64,000 bases of DNA from Lucinisca nassula (taxonomy: Eukaryota; Mollusca; Bivalvia; Lucinida; Lucinidae): contig OY757026.1 of the NCBI GenBank assembly GCA_963580285.1, forward strand, positions 50,877,143 to 50,941,142, in the 5' to 3' direction. Positions 1-9,295 of this stretch are shown in pieces. The notes under the pieces are model-generated. The model was not told the origin of the DNA. It worked only from the letters and a program-made list of their open reading frames with translations, and did no database searches. Numbering within the stretch: position 1 is the first letter of the stretch; each line of letters opens with the position of its first letter. Position numbers and translations under genes: made by a program.

Positions 1-144
1 TGACGCACGAGGAACATCACCATTCAAAAAAGGTAAAGGTTACAATATCAAAATCAAAATCATCGCGTTTATCATAAATTTTGCAAGAAACAAACCCATC
101 TACAATAAATAGATGTAAATCCAAAAACGGGGCCTCGGTATCAG

Positions 145-540
145 AAGAATTTCCCACAAACTGACCAATTGGCTATCCAAAACAATACACACACTCAAAG
201 ACAAACAATAACAAAAATAGACCACGACAGAAGAACCGCCTTGGAACGTTCACTGAAAAAAAATCCCACTTGGTGGGTGTGTGTGTGTGGGGGGGGGGGG
301 GGACTTAAATCGATTTTACGCGGTCGCAATCCTCGCCCTTAATTCCACCACGATTTAGAAAAATAATTTGTTCAGTCCGCATGAAGGTTTCCTAATTCAT
401 CGGTGCAATATCTCCGAGAACAGAGATTATACAACGGTTAGGACTTGACAACCACATGCCGCTGAAATCCTGGAGGAAAAGAAAACCAACAGATAGACTC
501 CGATAGGCCCAACCAGAGACAGAGCATCAGATACCAACCC
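145..540 (+). repeat. A repeat, copy 1
   Basis: First of seven copies of a dispersed ~500 bp repeat. Shared landmarks are a stretch around 'agaaccgccttggaacg', an imperfect hairpin 'ggaaagaattccac', then 'cttaaatcgattttac' and 'aatcctcgccctta', followed in the long copies by a second half with 'gttcagtccgcatgaagg' and 'aaaccaacagttagactcc'. This copy carries both halves, joined across a GT/G run at about 278-302. Function unknown. Being found only as repeats on both strands argues against a gene. Confidence 0.7.
278..302 (+). repeat. GT dinucleotide plus G-run microsatellite
   Basis: A short (GT)n tract passes into an uninterrupted G run. It sits exactly between 'attcc/cccac' and 'cttaaatcg' of the A repeat, the same internal site that carries a G run in the copy near 3.74 kb. 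Confidence 0.85.
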
Positions 541-559
541 ACATCGCCTTCTTACTTCT

Positions 560-690
560 ATGTAAAAAGAGTTGGCTCACCATAAATGTTACACGACAGA
601 CTGCGTGCATGGTAGCAAAACCAGTCACCCTCTTTAACTGCACGCCGGCATGTGAGATAATAGTGTACCGATGCTCCATCGTCCGTCGAC
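560..690 (+). pseudogene. Short remnant of a mobile-element-like ORF C-terminus
   Basis: In the plus frame the stretch reads INVTRQTACMVAKPV and then LFNCTP. This matches the end of the longer remnant on the minus strand at 4076-4500, with a small deletion between the two blocks. From memory, this C-terminal block recurs in bivalve hypothetical proteins that accompany reverse transcriptases, but I cannot name the family. The copy is a fragment with no start and cannot encode a protein. Confidence 0.45.
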
Positions 691-724
691 CGATGAAGTA
701 TTCAAATAAATATATCTTTAAAGC

Positions 725-1290
725 AAGTTGGCCAGTCATGATTAAATTTCATGCGAAACATTATCGGGTAGGGGAAAAGAATGCATAATGTTTTGGGGCA
801 GATCAGATCGGAACACGTGTTGCCTTGACAACATATAGTTCCCATATACTTACAATGGGAAAACCTTAAAAAATCTTCTTCTCTGAAACCACAAAGCCCA
901 GAGCAGAGATATTTAGTATGTAGCAACGTCAAGTGGTCCCCTACATTCATCCTGCCAATCATGCCCCTGGGGTCTAAATTGGCCACACCACGGGGCTCCT
1001 TAGCTTCCATAGACATAAAATAGGATAAAAAGCTTCAAAAACTTTCTCAGAAAAATAAAGCCCACAGCTATTATATTCAGTATGTAGAAACGTAATATGG
1101 TCGCCTACATAAATCCTGCCAATTGTGCCCTATGGATCAGAATTGGCCACACCCCGGGTATCAAAAGCTCCCAATTACAATTGTAACAACTTAGAAAATC
1201 TTCTTCGGAATCCCTGAAGCCACAAAGCCCAGTGCTAAGATATTTAGTATGTAGCAACGTCGAGTGGTCTCCTACATAAAGTAACGAGAT
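725..1290. repeat. ~160 bp degenerate tandem repeat, about three units
   Basis: Three diverged units each contain a phrase like 'cttcttctctgaaaccaca' followed by 'agcccag' and 'atttagtatgtagcaacgt'. They belong to the same satellite family as the arrays at 54.1-55.1 kb and 62.2-64 kb. No coding capacity is apparent beyond chance open frames. Confidence 0.65.
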
Positions 1291-1469
1291 GGAATAGAAA
1301 CCCTATCTGGTGCTTATGCACGTCTAAATTATGTTTAGTAAGTATATGACAATGCAGCGGGGCTAAAGTTTTTTAAGCGCCACATAGTGCCATATATATT
1401 GTTCATGCCAGTCGCATTGTTGTGGATATTCGTACTGACGGGAGTAATAACATTGATCTGTAGGGGAGT

Positions 1470-1800
1470 TTCATCATTTTTCTCCCAAAGGAAATGCAAT
1501 TGTAACGCAGATCAATTTTCTGCTGACATCTTCTTTATGGCTATAATTGTGCCTAGTATCTATACTTCTCACAATTTTATCGAGCTAGCACGGCTATGCA
1601 TGATTTTGACTGTAGTGTTTATAGATATAAATACCCTGAACAATTATCGTAATGTTAGCACCAGGTCAGAGGTAAATGAATACCCACAACATTGTGCCGA
1701 GCCAAACGCCGAAGCTTTGACGGTATTTTAAATCTGTTTAGTATTATTTTTTTATGAATATGCTTGTAGCTTTTGGAGGGAATTTCTCCCTGGTATACCC
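1470..1800 (+). repeat. X repeat, left copy (inverted partner near 12 kb)
   Basis: This stretch is repeated in inverted orientation at about 11940-12265, and both copies run directly into an A repeat. A 114-codon open frame crosses this copy (1387-1731), but the partner copy does not preserve it, so I do not call it a gene. The mirrored order X then A suggests a larger inverted duplication around the element at 4.8-10.9 kb. Confidence 0.6.
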
Positions 1801-1837
1801 CAACTTTTTAAAGCCTATTCTCGATTCACTTTAGAAG

Positions 1838-1985
1838 CCTCTGTGGTGTAGTGATTATGCTACTCGCTTTATAAACTAGGGATCGCAGGATCGATCCCGG
1901 GCTTCTCCAGATTTCGAATGAGTCTTTAAATCGAGGTACTGTCTCCGTATGACCCAAGATGTTGTTGAGACGTAAAACTGAGATA
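1838..1985 (+). mobile_element. S5 SINE with tRNA-like head
   Basis: The head folds as a tRNA: acceptor strands 'gaagcct' (1839) and 'gggcttc' (to ~1910) pair fully, a box-A-like 'gtggtgtagtgatta' and a box-B-like 'ggatcgatccc' are present. The body 'gagtctttaaatcgaggta' then 'gtctccgtatgacc' and 'gacgtaaaact' recurs at 11.03 kb (inverted), 56.5 kb, and in the LTR arms near 4.9 and 10.87 kb. The insertion interrupts the X-to-A junction that is continuous in the right-hand copy. Family assignment needs a SINE database comparison. Confidence 0.7.
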
Positions 1986-2014
1986 CTCGGACATTCTGGA
2001 TTTATTTATGCTTT

Positions 2015-2345
2015 TATAGAAAAAAGAAATACAGGCAATGCTCAGGAATCGATATCATTAACCCACAGCTCCCATCAGAGACACCAAAGGGAAAGAAACA
2101 CAAACATGAAGCAACATACTCCAACGGAAACACCAACAGCGGAAAGCCAAAAGGACAGTTACTTTCCCACAAAATGGTCAATAGGCTATCCAAAATAAAA
2201 TAATATAAGCGACACAAACACCCAAAGACAAACCATAACAAAAAAAAAATCGCGATAGAAGAACCGCCTTGGAACGGTCAGCGGAAACGAATTCCACTGT
2301 GGGGCTAAAATCGATTTTACGTGGCCACAATCTTCGCCCTTAGGC
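2015..2345 (+). repeat. A repeat, copy 2 (first half)
   Basis: It contains 'gacaccaaagggaaagaaac', 'agaagaaccgccttggaacg' and ends at 'cttcgccctta'. The mirrored copy at 11590-11935 shows the same X-A junction. Only the first half of the repeat is present. Confidence 0.7.
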
Positions 2346-2630
2346 TTTAATAGGACATTTTATAAAATATATTTATTAAAGTGAAAGACCACCTTCATTT
2401 TCCTCACATCCATTTTACAATAACAATATTGAGGAATGATAAAATCATATTCTTCTCCTAAATTGCTTCTCTAATTAACTGTAATGGTTCATTGAAGTTG
2501 TTTATAGTGTGTCAGACATTTTTACACATTACATCTCCTGCAGTGACCTCATGGAAACTGTTCAGTTCAGGTTCTGATAGCATTTTAGCAGCTGAGGATT
2601 TTAGAGGAGAAAATTAACTTTAAAATAAAA
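2346..2630. other. No recognised feature
   Basis: AT-rich sequence just upstream of the THAP-like fragment. I see no repeat partner within the window and no promoter that I would defend. Confidence 0.5.
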
Positions 2631-2819
2631 ATGCCTTCTTGTAAGGCCAAATACTGCACTGTGATAATAGGACAAGGAATCAGCTGTTTTGCTATCCCTG
2701 ACCCTAAGAAAAATAGAGAGTTATGTGAAAAATCTATTCATAATCTTGGAACAGAGAATCTCAACATCAAAACATTTGTTTATGAAAAGCATAACAATGT
2801 TTGTGCTTAACATTTTTAA
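2631..2819 (+). pseudogene. THAP-type zinc-finger fragment with premature stop
   Basis: Starting at the ATG at 2631, 59 codons read as a THAP domain: MPSCKAKYC gives the first two zinc ligands (Cys4, Cys9), FAIPDP fits the conserved 'F-x-P-x-D/P' strand region, and the tail ends ...HNNVCA. The next codon is TAA (2808-2810) where the family normally has Glu in the C-x2-H-F signature; the following codons are CAT TTT (His, Phe) and then another TAA. The spacing Cys9-x48-Cys58-x2-His61 fits THAP C2CH fingers. The near-invariant Trp in the middle of the domain appears as Ser35. THAP domains bind DNA in nuclear regulators and P-element-type transposases. This copy lacks its last ligand and cannot fold as a finger unless read through. 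It could be a decayed transposase exon or a host-gene relic. Confidence 0.7.
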
Positions 2820-3090
2820 GATAGCTGTTTTCGGTTTGTTGATTACTTGTTTCCTTTATTTTCTTCATTGATTAATGCCTATCAGTATCATTAATCAATC
2901 ATTATGTTAACACGCCTTGACAATTTTAGGTTATATATCATGGCATTCCACGTGGTATTTTGTGATATTTTTCTTAACCCTTTTTGTAGCAAACGGAATC
3001 TTCCTCCTTATATATACAGGAAGTCCATTTCAAAATTAAGGGCTTTCAGGTTGTGTTTTCCTCAACATTTATTAGGAAAAGGGCTGAACA
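2820..3090. other. No recognised feature
   Basis: AT-rich sequence with 'gattaatgcc' and 'atcattaatcaatcattatg' motifs. There is no continuation of the THAP frame and no identifiable exon. Confidence 0.5.
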
Positions 3091-3094
3091 TTTT

Positions 3095-3162
3095 GCAAAC
3101 AGTGTAAGCCCTGATCAGACGCCGTTTTCTGCGGCGTCTGATATGGGCCTGTATTATTTGCC
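3095..3162. repeat. Hairpin MITE-like element ('gcaaacagtgtagacc' type)
   Basis: Inverted arms 'gcaaacagtgtaagccc' and the complement of 'gggcctgtattatttgc' enclose a second stem, 'cagacgccg' against 'cggcgtctg'. Relatives lie at about 14425-14497, 25472-25545, 29793-29857 and, in looser form, at 18305, 34915 and 45535. Confidence 0.65.
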
Positions 3163-3199
3163 AGGGTACCTCTTTTGGAATTTCTGGTACAAAATGGGT

Positions 3200-3262
3200 T
3201 AATTAAGTTTGAAGCATAGATTGTGGGTACTCAATGAGGCGATTATTTTGAGTACCCATAAT
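3200..3262. repeat. C repeat fragment, palindromic
   Basis: 'tgtgggtactcaatgaggc' is followed by 'ttttgagtacccataattta', so the fragment is present as two inverted pieces. 'gagtacccacaa' is the hallmark of the C repeat found whole at 11.2, 34.8, 40.2-41.1 and 51.7 kb. Confidence 0.5.
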
Positions 3263-3414
3263 TTATGTTTTCAATTTCACATAAAGTCCCCGATTTTATG
3301 CAAACAGTGTACAGGTGTAGGAGCTGTAAGTACAACGTCTGGAATACACTGTAGATCAGACAAGGATTACAAAAAACAATTGTGTTGTAGGAAATTTAAG
3401 GTAGGACAGGTTTT
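3263..3414. other. No recognised feature
   Basis: Includes a second 'gcaaacagtgtac' half-hairpin at about 3300. A short open frame runs through but has no recognisable domain. Confidence 0.4.
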
Positions 3415-3504
3415 GTTTGTTTGAATTGATGTTTAACGTTCCCGTCACAACTATTAAGGGCATTTTCGAGATGCTGCTTCCAATTCTTTTGGACTTTTAC
3501 CCGA
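3415..3504 (+). repeat. B repeat fragment
   Basis: It carries 'tgtttaacgttcccgtcac', 'gagatgctgcttccaatt' and 'ggacttttacccgacat', matching the start of the B repeat at 13.7, 47.6 and 52.6 kb. It is cut off by the A repeat that follows. Confidence 0.6.
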
Positions 3505-4015
3505 CATCAAAGGCACCAAAGGGAAAGAAACACAAACATGAAGCGGACAAACCATAATGGAAACCTTAACAAAGGAAGGCCATAAGGAACGCTACTTTCC
3601 CACAAAATGGCCAAATGGCCATCCAAAATAAAAAGACACAAGTGATACACACAGGAAGTAACAAACAACAACATAAATGAAACGCCACAGAAGAACCGCC
3701 TTGGAACGGTCAGTGGAAAGAATTCCATTGGGGTGGGGGGGGGGGGGGGGTGGGGGGCTTAAATCGATTTTAAATGGACATAATCCTCGCCCTTACCCAT
3801 GTCGCGGTATACACTAATTTTGTTTAGTCCGCATGAAGGCTTCCTAACTCATCAGTGTAACATCTCCGAGAACATACAAATCAAAAAACTACAGAGATGA
3901 AACAAGGTTGAGGACTCGACAGCATACAACAGAATTGCTGGAGCAAAAGAAAACCAACAGTTAGACTCCGAGGGGCCCGACCAAAGACGGAGAATCTGGC
4001 GCCAACCAACATAAA
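3505..4015 (+). repeat. A repeat, copy 3 (both halves)
   Basis: It contains both halves of the repeat with all landmarks ('gaaccgccttggaacgg', 'cttaaatcgatttt', 'gtccgcatgaaggcttcc', 'accaacagttagactccg'). A G run at about 3733-3767 lies at the same internal position as in copy 1. Confidence 0.75.
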
Positions 4016-4075
4016 GAATACTAAAATAAAATGAAATTCCATTTTTTGTTTTTACGCTGGAACCGTCATATAATC

Positions 4076-4500
4076 TTAAGCCCGACCCACCGGTGTGCAA
4101 TCAAAGAGGGAAGCAAAGTTGTCAACCGTGATTGGGTTAACCACCATGCATGCAGTCTGTTTTATAACATTTATGTTGTACCCAATCCTTATATATCGAC
4201 GAACGATTTTACGAAATTGGGTACTAAAGTCATTACAGGCATGTATTTTTCTAAATTTATATACTAAGTCACCATAGAATTCGGGTTCCGATAGGCCATG
4301 TTGCAGAAGTGTTTTAAGTCCAACATTGAATTTGAAACCAAATCAGAATGACGTCTATAAAACTTAGAAAAGGCTTTACGTAGTTTATGATACCGATACC
4401 CCTGATTAAGAAATTTAGCGGTTAATAATTTATTACGCGTGTTGAAGTAGGATACATGACTAGACACTGAAGCCTGTATGTAAGATCATGAACTGACAGC
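4076..4500 (-). pseudogene. Mobile-element-like ORF C-terminal remnant with a frameshift
   Basis: Read on the minus strand from about 4500, one frame gives NKLLTAKFLNQGYRYHKLRK and FSKFYRRHSDLVS. At about 4335 the reading shifts and the next frame continues KFNVGLKTLLQHGLSEPEFY, then a run ending VVNPITVDNFASLFDCTPVG and a stop at 4076-4078. The joined sense of the two frames is strong, so this is a single decayed ORF end with one frameshift. I recall this block from bivalve hypothetical proteins associated with reverse transcriptases but cannot name the element class. A shorter inverted relative lies at 560-690. There is no promoter or start in view. Confidence 0.6.
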
Positions 4501-4820
4501 CTATTTAAGGATTTTTTAGAATGCAACCCGATTAGAGAGCCTCATTACTTCTCCTTTAGTAGCTACATAGAGAGAATAGAGTTTCAATGGTCTCCATGAG
4601 GTCAGGATTTTAGCAAACAGGTAGAATGCAGGAAAACATTTGGATTACCTTCAAGTTGGCGAAAATATGGCCGCTGCCAGAAGGCTTCACTGAAACCATT
4701 AAGTTTGGATTTAATTACCTTATCAGAATTCAATTGGTAATAAAGTGCCGAGATTAATCATTACAGCAGCTTTATTTTGCAACTGAAGTCATTTTATTAT
4801 AAAGGTGGTCATTCACTTAA
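4501..4820. other. No recognised feature
   Basis: May be more of the decayed element whose ORF end lies at 4076-4500, but no frame is convincing. Confidence 0.4.
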
Positions 4821-6536
4821 ACGTCCGGTCACTTGTTTGATCCATAGCTTTTGACTACCGGTTGTTTCAAAACCGTGGTCCCGTCTCTATATGACATAAG
4901 GTGTTGAGGGGACGTAAAAATTAAGACAGGTTTAACCATATCTTCATCATCATAGCGAACTCTTAGACAAGAGCCTGTCGGGTTACCCGAGATGATGAAC
5001 CGTGATGAATTGGTATTGCAAGCATGTTCATGTAGTGTAGGAAGAATTTTGTTCAAGAAGAATTACGAGTTCATTTTTGTAACGATGCCGTTTCTAGTTA
5101 AGAAATCCGTTTATACATGTATGCGCATGTAAAAAACGTGATTTTGATTTGCGAGTACTGCATTACGTAGGATGATAACTTTGGGTATTTGGTCGTCACA
5201 CGTTTTAACGGCCTGAGCGGCGTTGATGACGCCAGCAACGTCATCGACGTCGCAAGGGCGGCTCTGACGTTGTGTCTACCAAATACAGAAATGATTTTAG
5301 CATATATTTTGGACGCCAAATAGTGCAGGTCCGTTCATGATTTTGATACGGCAAACGGCAAACAGTGTTATTCCCTTTCAATGCTGATAGGCGTTGTGTA
5401 GAATAGATAAAAATCTTCCTGTTTTTAGTTTCTAGCTGTTGTTAATGTAATGAATTTGTAAATAGCTATATTTGTGAGCCGTGTCGCGGAGAAGGATATA
5501 AATTTGAGTTTTTGTTATTTGTTTCCTGTAAATGACGAATGACTGGGTAGCGCAAAGGCGCGGTCTGTTCAAATGCCTCTTTTACATGTGCTGATGTAAT
5601 GAGCACGAATTTTATGAGTATTATGCTCAGTTATAGTGAGCATTAACTGATTTCTGTAGTGCGCAGTAAGGGAGCATAAATTTTGAGTATTGAGCACTAG
5701 GTGCTGATATTTTGTTTCACAGCCAATAGGATTTCTGCTGTGCGGTTATTGTCGCGTGTACTGATCGGCTTGTTTGTCTGGTCGGCGCATGCGCTAAATA
5801 ACGGTATATGCATGAAGATATTCAGACTTCTCCGGGGCAGGGATCATTTTTTAGTGTATACGTTGCGTGAACCGTATTTTAGTTGATTATCGTCATTTCA
5901 AGGCATGTTATGTTGAGATGACGTGGAGTGACCTGCTGCTCTCTTGTCAACATGTGCAGGTATTGGTTCGACGAGTCGTAGGGTCGGAGTGCCCCGCAGA
6001 GGCGGGCAAACCAGATTCCAGACCACAGTTACTGAAATCTCATATTCTACTGGACTGAGATATAATCTCAAGGATCCAGTGATTAAATCGTGGTACGATT
6101 TCTGATAAAAAGAAGAAAAAGGTGTCAACATTAATAGTTGATAGTGATTAGTTCTTCAGTTGAAATACGGGTGCACCAACGCGTCGACGTAGTCCACCCG
6201 AAGTGGACTGATATTTTTATAAGCCTGCGAATTTTTTTCCTTTCGTTTATTTTGTGTACTTTGTGTTATTTGCTTCTATATAATTTTCACGTCACCGTCC
6301 CGAGCACAAAGCGCAGTTATGCCTCCGGAACGTGTGCCGTGAAATGTTATAGAAGCAAATAAATGTAGCGTTCAGTGTTGGTATTGTTGTATATAGTCAT
6401 TGTTGATAATTTATGTCTTGTATATAATATCTTTCTTGTGCCTTACCCCACGGTTGCCCATTCACCAGTCAGAGATAAACCTCGGTCGTCTTGTCAGCAT
6501 GCGCGTTTGCGGGACGCAGTAAACCCACATGTAACA
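4821..6536 (+). repeat. Left long arm: LTR-like repeat of a Ty3/gypsy element
   Basis: The ~1.7 kb segment is repeated in inverted orientation at 9296-10938 with frequent short differences. Its right end, 'ccacatgtaaca', is followed by 'tctggtgtcattgaag', which fits an LTR 3' end (CA) next to a primer-binding site. A plausible LTR start is 'tgtaacgatgccgtttct' at 5081, leaving 4821-5080 as flanking sequence shared by both arms, including a SINE-tail-like stretch at 4860-4920. An AATAAA lies at 6358-6363, where an LTR poly(A) signal could be. The edges need alignment of both arms to settle. Confidence 0.65.
6358..6363 (+). promoter_or_regulatory. Possible LTR polyadenylation signal
   Basis: AATAAA about 175 bases upstream of the presumed LTR end. 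A weak call on its own, because the hexamer is common in AT-rich DNA. Confidence 0.3.
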
Positions 6537-6538
6537 TC

Positions 6539-6552
6539 TGGTGTCATTGAAG
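6539..6552 (+). other. Primer-binding-site-like sequence
   Basis: 'tggtgtcattgaag' starts two bases after the presumed LTR end. The second retrotransposon in this window has 'tggtgtcagaag' at the same place (complement of 60707-60718). Both share TGGTGTCA, consistent with priming by the same tRNA. Confidence 0.55.
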
Positions 6553-7292
6553 TAAGATAGGTTGATCTCTGGGAGTTGTTCCCAGCTGTGGAACAGCACA
6601 TTGATGCTCTAAACATCAATTGTTCTAAACAATTCCATCCTTTATTTTTCTCCGCATCTAAACTTGCATTGATTGCCACACATGGAAATTGACTTGAATC
6701 TTCCTTCCTGCATTGATGAAGTTCGAATCCCATGTATTCAGTTGAATGAATACTGACAAGTTCAGAGTTTCTCCTGAGCAGGAAGGCAAGGCAAACTCCA
6801 CTTTTTCTTGGTAACGAAAATTTTAAGTAGACCTCATTTAATTGTGCAGCCCGGCGTTCTACTAAGTGAAACTTGAGTTACCAATTGATTTTCCCCACAT
6901 ATGGTTCTGATATAGTGACTTTAACAATTTACTGACGTTGACATTTTTCTTACGGAAGCGTTAATATATACGCTGTGGCTTGAAGTTTAGGTATGACGTA
7001 ATAGAAACACTGATTGTAACGTGTTATGATCTGAGTTTTGTAATGTGTTGGAACTGCTGATTGTAGACTTCTACTGCAAGCGTTGGCAACCTATGACGTC
7101 ATATTAGACCACCCGTACGTAACGTCATTCTTTATTGAGAGTAATGGACATTGCAAATCTCGTGTTAGTTAGATTTACGCGTTTAACACATATCCTAACG
7201 TTTTAGTTAAGCCCATTCAATCATCACTGATCATAAATGATCAGTTTACAGATGTTTTTTATAGTACAAAAGTGAGATTTACGTTATCAATA
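6553..7292 (+). other. Untranslated leader between LTR and gag remnant
   Basis: No protein frame or repeat partner is seen. The position after the primer-binding site and before the gag-like start at 7293 is what an element leader would occupy. Confidence 0.45.
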
Positions 7293-8090
7293 ATGGAGCG
7301 TTTAATGCAAATGGGAAAGCAGTTAGGTTATGAGTGGAAAGATTTGCACGATTTTGTTAAGCAGCAGCAAGATATTGAGAGGGCAGAAAGGCAAGAACGA
7401 CGGCATCTAGAAAGGTTAAGGTAAGAAGAAAAAGAAAAGGTAAGGATGGAATAAAAGGAAAGGACATATGAACTAGCTAAGCTAGAAGAAGGGGAAAATG
7501 AAAGGGAAGAAAAGGTAAAGAAAGGGCACATGAACTTACTATGTTGATGGTTAATGAGGGGCTTGAAATGTCACGCAATATAAGCGAAAGGGAGGTAAAA
7601 GGGATAAGTGAGGCCCATTTAGAGCTGATAAAGCATGGGTTTGAGATGCAGCATCTTGCATTAAGGAATCAGAAATTCAGAGAGCAAAGCTCGAGCTATA
7701 ATTTGAAAGGCAAAAGGCTGAAAGGTGGCGTATGCCCAGGATCCTAAGTTACCTTATTTTGAAGAGGGTAAAGATGAGATGGATATTTACTTACCTACGT
7801 TTGGCAATATGCTACGGCTAAGAAATGGGATAAGAGTGTTTGGGCCGCGAATTTAAGCGCATACTTGATGTACTCGTATATGACAGGTTATCAAGTGGTG
7901 ATGCGGCGGATTATGATAAGTTAAAGGATGCCCTATTAAAGAATTTTGATATTAAGTGTAGCATATGCCGTATGGGGCATTTAACAATTAAATGTTTTAA
8001 ACCCCGACTGAAAACAATTATTCAGGAGCAATTGGAGATTCCAGCAGTGATAAGGAAAGTTTTAACACGCGCGTAGAGGTTCGGTGTACT
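7293..8090 (+). pseudogene. Decayed Ty3/gypsy gag
   Basis: From ATG 7293 the frame reads MERLMQMGKQLGYEWKDLHD and FVKQQQDIERAERQE, the charged coiled-coil N-terminus typical of gag in a large group of metazoan gypsy elements, until a stop at 7422-7424. Later fragments are in other frames: a further gag piece at 7541-7747, DPKLPYFEEGKDEMDIYL near 7740, and YDRLSSGDAADYDKLKDALL near 7890. A degenerate zinc knuckle, C-x2-C-x3-H-x4-C (CSICRMGHLTIKC), follows at about 7957-7995; the usual spacing has four residues before His. Gag would form the particle and bind RNA. Several stops and frameshifts make it non-functional. Confidence 0.75.
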
Positions 8091-8841
8091 CAGGTTAAGA
8101 ATGAGAATCTGCAGAGTGTAGGCCGTGGGTATACACGTTGTCGTGGTAATTTTAGAGGGTCATTTCGCGGACGCGGGTAAAAATAATGGCAAACCACGTG
8201 GCGTCGCACACGAGTTAGTTTCTGTCAAACGGAAGTAACTAGGAAAGGTGATAAAATTGGAAGTATTTTTAAAGATAAGGTTGGTGGTCCTTTGATTTCG
8301 GATAGGGAGGAGTTTAATAAGGAAACAAGGGAATGTGTTTGTTGCTACTTAAAGGCAAGATTACCGGCGGAACAAGGGTTGGTTGATAATAAGAAGGTGG
8401 TCTTATTAAGAGACTGGGTGTACAGGTTGTGTCGTTCGGAGAAGCTTTGTTTCAGATGATCAGTTAATAGGGTAAGAGTGAGATGTTACGTTGATTGATA
8501 AACCCACACAAAGGTACCCTTTGGCAATGATTGGCATTGGTTGTCCTTTTTACACTGGGAAAACTGAAGCTTTTTGTATGGATGATACGTTGTACGATTT
8601 GGTTATCGGTAACATTGATGGATCAAAACTTCCTGATATGTCTCATTTCTCACCTGCGGCTGTCACTAGGTCTCAGATTAGGCTGGATAAGAAGCCTCAC
8701 AGAAAACATAAGGTTCCCGATCAGATCATTAACGATGACAAGGAGGTTTTTAAGCAAGCTCAGGCTGATGATCCAACATCAGAAAACATCAGGAGAAAGG
8801 TTGCATCTTGGAACAAGACTGTGAGTCGTTGTTTAAACTGA
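8091..8841 (+). pseudogene. Decayed gypsy aspartic protease and linker
   Basis: The frame around 8361-8412 reads LPAEQGLVDNKKVVLLRD, where the protease active-site D-T/S-G should follow. Instead the text goes out of frame at 'gactgggtgtacagg', as expected after a small deletion at the catalytic triad. From 8491 a 116-codon frame continues with IGCPFYTGKTEAFCMDDTLY, DLVIGNIDGSK and AVTRSQI, the usual end of the protease domain in this group, then DQIINDDKEVFKQAQADDP, the linker that precedes integrase in Gmr1-like elements. Not functional. Confidence 0.72.
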
Positions 8842-9015
8842 GGTGAAATTAGATTTATTGAGAAAAAATTGACATATAGGGGGTTCTCCAAGGGCAACAA
8901 AGTCTCTTTTTAACTTGTGGTCCCTCAAAGTTTTCGAGGAAAGGTTTTTGATACTGGCTCATGAAACACATGTCTGGACATATGGACATTAGGGAGACAT
9001 TGGATTGAGTTGTAA
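8842..9015 (+). pseudogene. Truncated integrase N-terminus
   Basis: The sequence directly after the protease linker gives RGFSKGNKVSF and LVVPQSFRGKVF, then across frames AHETHMSGHMDIRET, resembling the start of a gypsy integrase zinc-binding region. Integrase directly after protease, with no RT between, is the same order as in the element at 58-61 kb. The fragment ends at the hairpin element FB1, which presumably inserted here or marks a deletion. Confidence 0.55.
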
Positions 9016-9020
9016 CTGAG

Positions 9021-9265
9021 TTTTATTAATTGACTATCCTTCATTGTTCGGAGGTCATCCGTAATAACACTGAGATCAAAAAACAATAATCGTGTTTTTA
9101 ATGGTGTCACGTTATAAAATTGTCATTAATCAAGTAATTCCATATTGGCCCAGTTACAGGTTCTCGGTCTGCTGTATTGGCCTCGGCCTTCGGTCTCAGG
9201 CCAATACAGCAGTCATCGGACCTGTAACTGGGCCAATACGAAATCACTTGATTAATAACATTATA
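9021..9265 (-). mobile_element. FB1 hairpin element, copy 1
   Basis: About 140 bases (9125-9256) form a near-perfect palindrome: 'attaatcaagtaattcc', 'attggcccagttacagg', 'tgctgtattggcctcgg' and their complements. A ~95 base tail with 'ttattaattgac' at its end and 'ggaggtcatccgtaataac' inside lies on one side. Copies 2 and 3 are at 51.08-51.58 and 53.80-54.03 kb. No coding capacity, so a non-autonomous foldback element is likely. Confidence 0.75.
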
Positions 9266-9295
9266 CTACTGGCCCTGTATTTGCGGAGATGTCGC

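Noticed and set aside
1387..1731. 114-codon open frame with hydrophobic N-terminus
   Set aside because: It overlaps the X repeat, whose inverted copy near 12 kb does not keep the frame, and no domain is recognisable.
2014..2241. Hydrophobic minus-strand frames recurring in A repeats (also 3507-3728)
   Set aside because: The frames differ in length and are broken in other copies; this is low-complexity pyrimidine-rich reading of a repeat, not a conserved peptide.
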